Source: an uncultured Lachnospiraceae bacterium (lineage in GTDB: Bacteria > Bacillota > Clostridia > Lachnospirales > Lachnospiraceae). Taken from it: a stretch of DNA of 53,865 bases. The stretch spans positions 1 through 53,865 of the forward strand of contig CAJUSJ010000019.1 in the NCBI GenBank assembly GCA_910588865.1. Direction: 5' to 3'. Under the pieces are notes generated by a model. It did no database searches. It was not told the origin of the DNA and saw only the letters and a program-made list of their open reading frames with translations. Below, piece by piece: positions 51,870 to 53,865 of this stretch. The position numbers were made by a program, and so were the translations under genes. Within the stretch, counting starts at the first letter, position 1, and each line of letters opens with the position of its first letter.

Positions 51870-52319
51870 ATGGAACGTAATCCTACGGCTATATCCAAAA
51901 ATATGAGCAAAATCCGCAGTAAAGACACATCTATAGAACTCCGGCTTCGCAAAGCTCTATGGCATAAAGGATATCGTTACCGCAAAAATTATAAGGCCCT
52001 TCCAGGATCGCCAGATATCGTTCTCACTAAATACAAAATTGCTATCTTTTGTGATAGTGAATTTTTTCATGGAAAGGATTGGGAAATTTTAAAACTCCGT
52101 CTTGAAAAGGGTAAAAATCCAGATTACTGGGTAAAAAAAATCGAACGCAATCGCTCTCGCGACCGGGAAAACGATAAAAAACTTCTTTTTCTTGGATATA
52201 CTGTTATTCACTTTTGGGGAACTGATATACTAAAACATACTGATGAATGCTTACAAGTCATCGAAGATTCCATCTGGGATATCAAACTTTCCGATTGCTC
52301 TGAAATTGACATTTTATAG
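51870..52319 (+). CDS. vsr: very short patch repair endonuclease
   Basis: 149 residues. It nicks T:G mismatches formed when methylated cytosine deaminates, protecting the methylase's own sites. Seen: NMSKIRSKDTSIELRLRKAL, LPGSPDIVL with catalytic Asp49, IFCDSEFFHGKDWE, WVKKIERNRSRDRENDKKL, and FWGTDI. The start is ATG 51870, with GGTGAT 4 nt upstream; GTG 51861 is in frame. It is divergent from the methylase operon, the usual partner for Vsr. Confidence 0.95.
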   Translation: MERNPTAISKNMSKIRSKDTSIELRLRKALWHKGYRYRKNYKALPGSPDIVLTKYKIAIFCDSEFFHGKDWEILKLRLEKGKNPDYWVKKIERNRSRDRENDKKLLFLGYTVIHFWGTDILKHTDECLQVIEDSIWDIKLSDCSEIDIL

Positions 52320-52358
52320 CATGCATTTTGCACCAATTAAACCATCAGGTTTTCAGAA

Positions 52359-52388
52359 GATCCGGAGCAGCTCTTGCCGCTCCGGATC
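52359..52388. terminator. 10-bp perfect hairpin after vsr
   Basis: GATCCGGAGC (52359-52368) pairs with GCTCCGGATC (52379-52388) around 10 nt. It probably ends the vsr and acetyltransferase transcripts, although no long T-tract follows. It marks the right edge of the AT-rich island. Confidence 0.55.
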
Positions 52389-52440
52389 ATAGCAACGGAC
52401 ATGGAAAAATGGAATTTGAAACATTAACCTCCGCATTTCT

Positions 52441-52956
52441 CTATATCTTTTTCAAAAAAATCTCCCTCACATGGCCACCGTATTTCTCCTTCACTGTCAC
52501 GGACTCATACCCCTGGCCTATTACATTGTTCCGGCTGTAGCAGTTGTCCGGGTGGACGGTGCACATTAGATACCAGAAGCCTCTCTCTTTCAATTCCTTT
52601 TCCGCTGCCTCCATGAGCCTCCTCTGAAGCCTGTGGCCCCGGTACTCTGGCAACACTGCCACCGAATCCATGTGGGCCACCAGAGGAAGCTCCCCCGCCG
52701 GAAGGCCTGCATCGTATCCCATGTTGTCGGCATCCAGGCCCGGGATCACGGCCATGAACACTCCCGCCACAGCGCCTGTGGCAGGATCCACTGCCTTGTA
52801 ACCCGTCCCCTTTCCTGCGGTCAGCATCCGGTAGGTATACTCTGTGTTGTCTGCCACAAACCACTCTTTTTGATCCATGGCCTCCCACACGGCTTGAATT
52901 ATATTGGCAAATATTTGATAATCCTCTGTGACGGCTTTCTCAATCATGAGCTTCAT
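52441..52956 (-). CDS. GNAT-family N-acetyltransferase
   Basis: 171 residues. It transfers an acyl group from CoA to an unknown amine. The acetyl-CoA loop is MDSVAVLPEYRGHRLQRRLM (Q/RxxGxG/A-type, here RGHRLQ), with WYLMCTVHPDNCYSRNNVI downstream. Its start overlaps the preceding gene's stop (ATGA), with GGAG 6 nt upstream, so the two are translationally coupled. Confidence 0.88.
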   Translation of the reverse strand: MKLMIEKAVTEDYQIFANIIQAVWEAMDQKEWFVADNTEYTYRMLTAGKGTGYKAVDPATGAVAGVFMAVIPGLDADNMGYDAGLPAGELPLVAHMDSVAVLPEYRGHRLQRRLMEAAEKELKERGFWYLMCTVHPDNCYSRNNVIGQGYESVTVKEKYGGHVREIFLKKI

Positions 52957-53780
52957 GAATTACTCCACCCTGACCCTGTCTGGCTAACTGAAAATCCTGT
53001 ACATTCTCCATTTCCACTCAGATAACGGTTGATATTGTCTATGTACATTCTAACAGTATTAAGACTAACTGGCATTTTCTGTTTCTCATACTGCTGTTCT
53101 TTCTGTTCCCCCTCACCGTTCATATCGTACTCTGGCGCATAATATGCAAATCTGTCAACCATCTCTAAATTATTCTTTACTAATTCATAAATCCATCCAC
53201 CATATGCTCCGGCTTCCAATGCCCTACCCATGAATCGGTTACCGTCTAAAAGTTCAAACCCGAATTTACAGGGCATTTCTTCCTTCTTGAGTCCGTTATT
53301 AAAATACAAAAAATATTGGTAATATCCGCCGGGATAGTACAAGACCTCATATACACCATCATTATTTAAATCAAATACAGACAGTTCGCTGCGATCCATC
53401 TCAGAGACATAAGCATTCAGCAGTTCGTTCTTATATGCTGCCAACGCTCTCCTGTTTGTATCATTATCATATGGATCTAAACTCTTCTGTTTCTGTACCT
53501 CGCCATTTACAACCCATGCCCCTTTGCTGTCTACCTGATATCCATCAGGTGTTATTGTGCCTATTAAAATCCAACCGTCTGTATCGAAATAGTAGCATTC
53601 TGACGTTCCATCATTATCCCCATCAATCCAGTTCCACCCGTTTGCCGGATAACTGCCATCTCCATTATCATACCACCATTTCCCGTCGGTCTCCTGCCAT
53701 GTACCTGCCCACGCTGATGCGCAAGCAATTATAGAAAACAATACTGTAAAAAACAACACTTTGTTCTTCCGTTTTTTCAA
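52953..53780 (-). CDS. secreted protein with cell-wall-binding repeats
   Basis: 275 residues, start TTG 53780 with GCGGAGGT 7 nt upstream. Signal peptide 1-25 (FFTVLFSIIACASAWA). Choline/glucan-binding-type repeats 27-95 (GTWQETDGKWWYDNGDGSYP, GWNWIDGD, CYYFDTDGWI). The C-terminal domain of about 170 residues is of unknown function. It has VFDLNNDGVYEVLYYPGG, a DxNxDG calcium-binding-like loop. It probably sits on the cell wall. The role is unknown. Confidence 0.83.
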   Translation of the reverse strand: MKKRKNKVLFFTVLFSIIACASAWAGTWQETDGKWWYDNGDGSYPANGWNWIDGDNDGTSECYYFDTDGWILIGTITPDGYQVDSKGAWVVNGEVQKQKSLDPYDNDTNRRALAAYKNELLNAYVSEMDRSELSVFDLNNDGVYEVLYYPGGYYQYFLYFNNGLKKEEMPCKFGFELLDGNRFMGRALEAGAYGGWIYELVKNNLEMVDRFAYYAPEYDMNGEGEQKEQQYEKQKMPVSLNTVRMYIDNINRYLSGNGECTGFSVSQTGSGWSNS

Positions 53781-53812
53781 CTTCTTTACCTCCGCTTTAT
53801 TTCCTTTTTCTA

Positions 53813-53818
53813 ATTATA
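53813..53818 (-). promoter_or_regulatory. -10 box upstream of the wall-binding protein gene
   Basis: TATAAT on the minus strand (53818-53813), 33 bp before the start codon. The -35 region has no good match at 17-18 nt. Confidence 0.4.
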
Positions 53819-53865
53819 GTAAACGACAAAATTAATTTTACGCAAAGCTACAAAGAGATCTTAAT

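Overview
The window looks like chromosomal DNA of a gut-type Lachnospiraceae (Clostridium clostridioforme/bolteae- or Hungatella-like Firmicute). The basis is the GC-rich coding with strong AGGAGG-type ribosome sites and some GTG/TTG starts, the spoVG, glgC-glgD and HelD genes, choline-binding/ChW-like surface proteins, and Rpn and AlbA_2 family genes typical of that group. No rRNA, tRNA or CRISPR was seen. The genus is an inference.

Layout. (1) 1-3400: a sugar ABC transporter (ATPase cut by the window edge, plus binding lipoprotein) with a DeoR regulator. (2) 3400-4480: a debris zone with a 134-bp miniature element, a broken Rpn nuclease gene, a winged-helix fragment and small palindromic repeats. 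(3) 4479-20949: a minus-strand surface-glycan operon read from a TTTACA-17-TAAAAT promoter at about 21 kb. It holds glycosyltransferases, two MOP flippases, an ATP-grasp ligase, a VioA-like aminotransferase, a GtrB-like/DUF2304/DUF2142 set, RmlC, a Wzm/Wzt exporter and a 1313-residue multidomain protein. (4) 21099-26487: a divergent secreted L,D-transpeptidase, an AlbA_2 remnant and three more glycosyltransferases. (5) 26.8-28.9 kb: an Rpn nuclease, a second copy of the miniature element and a histidine phosphatase. (6) 28.9-34.2 kb: a complete rhamnose catabolic operon rhaB-rhaM-rhaA-rhaD with a divergent AraC activator. (7) 34.3-45.8 kb: a D-2-hydroxyacid dehydrogenase, HelD, spoVG, glgD, glgC with a long structured leader, asnS, an SbcCD/YhaO-YhaN-like pair and a small HTH protein. 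(8) 45.9-49.5 kb: a heterodimeric ABC exporter. (9) 49.5-52.4 kb: an AT-rich restriction-modification island (PmeII-like nuclease, cytosine-5 methylase, XRE regulator, Vsr). (10) 52.4 kb to the end: an acetyltransferase and a secreted cell-wall-binding protein.

The main inference is that the glycan operon contains an ABC-exported polymer system organised like the E. coli O9a WbdD/Wzt system. The big protein has, in order, a methyltransferase-like domain, a degenerate kinase-like domain, a heptad-rich segment, then GT2 and GT4 domains. Its gene overlaps by 4 bp a Wzt that carries a C-terminal carbohydrate-binding domain. This suggests a chain-capping/length-control enzyme fused to its polymerising transferases in a Gram-positive.

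Other points of interest are a new-looking MITE family (11-bp inverted ends, 8-bp target duplications, one copy rebuilding a promoter -35), three further intergenic repeat families each seen twice, and a roughly 220-nt candidate structured RNA in front of glgC.
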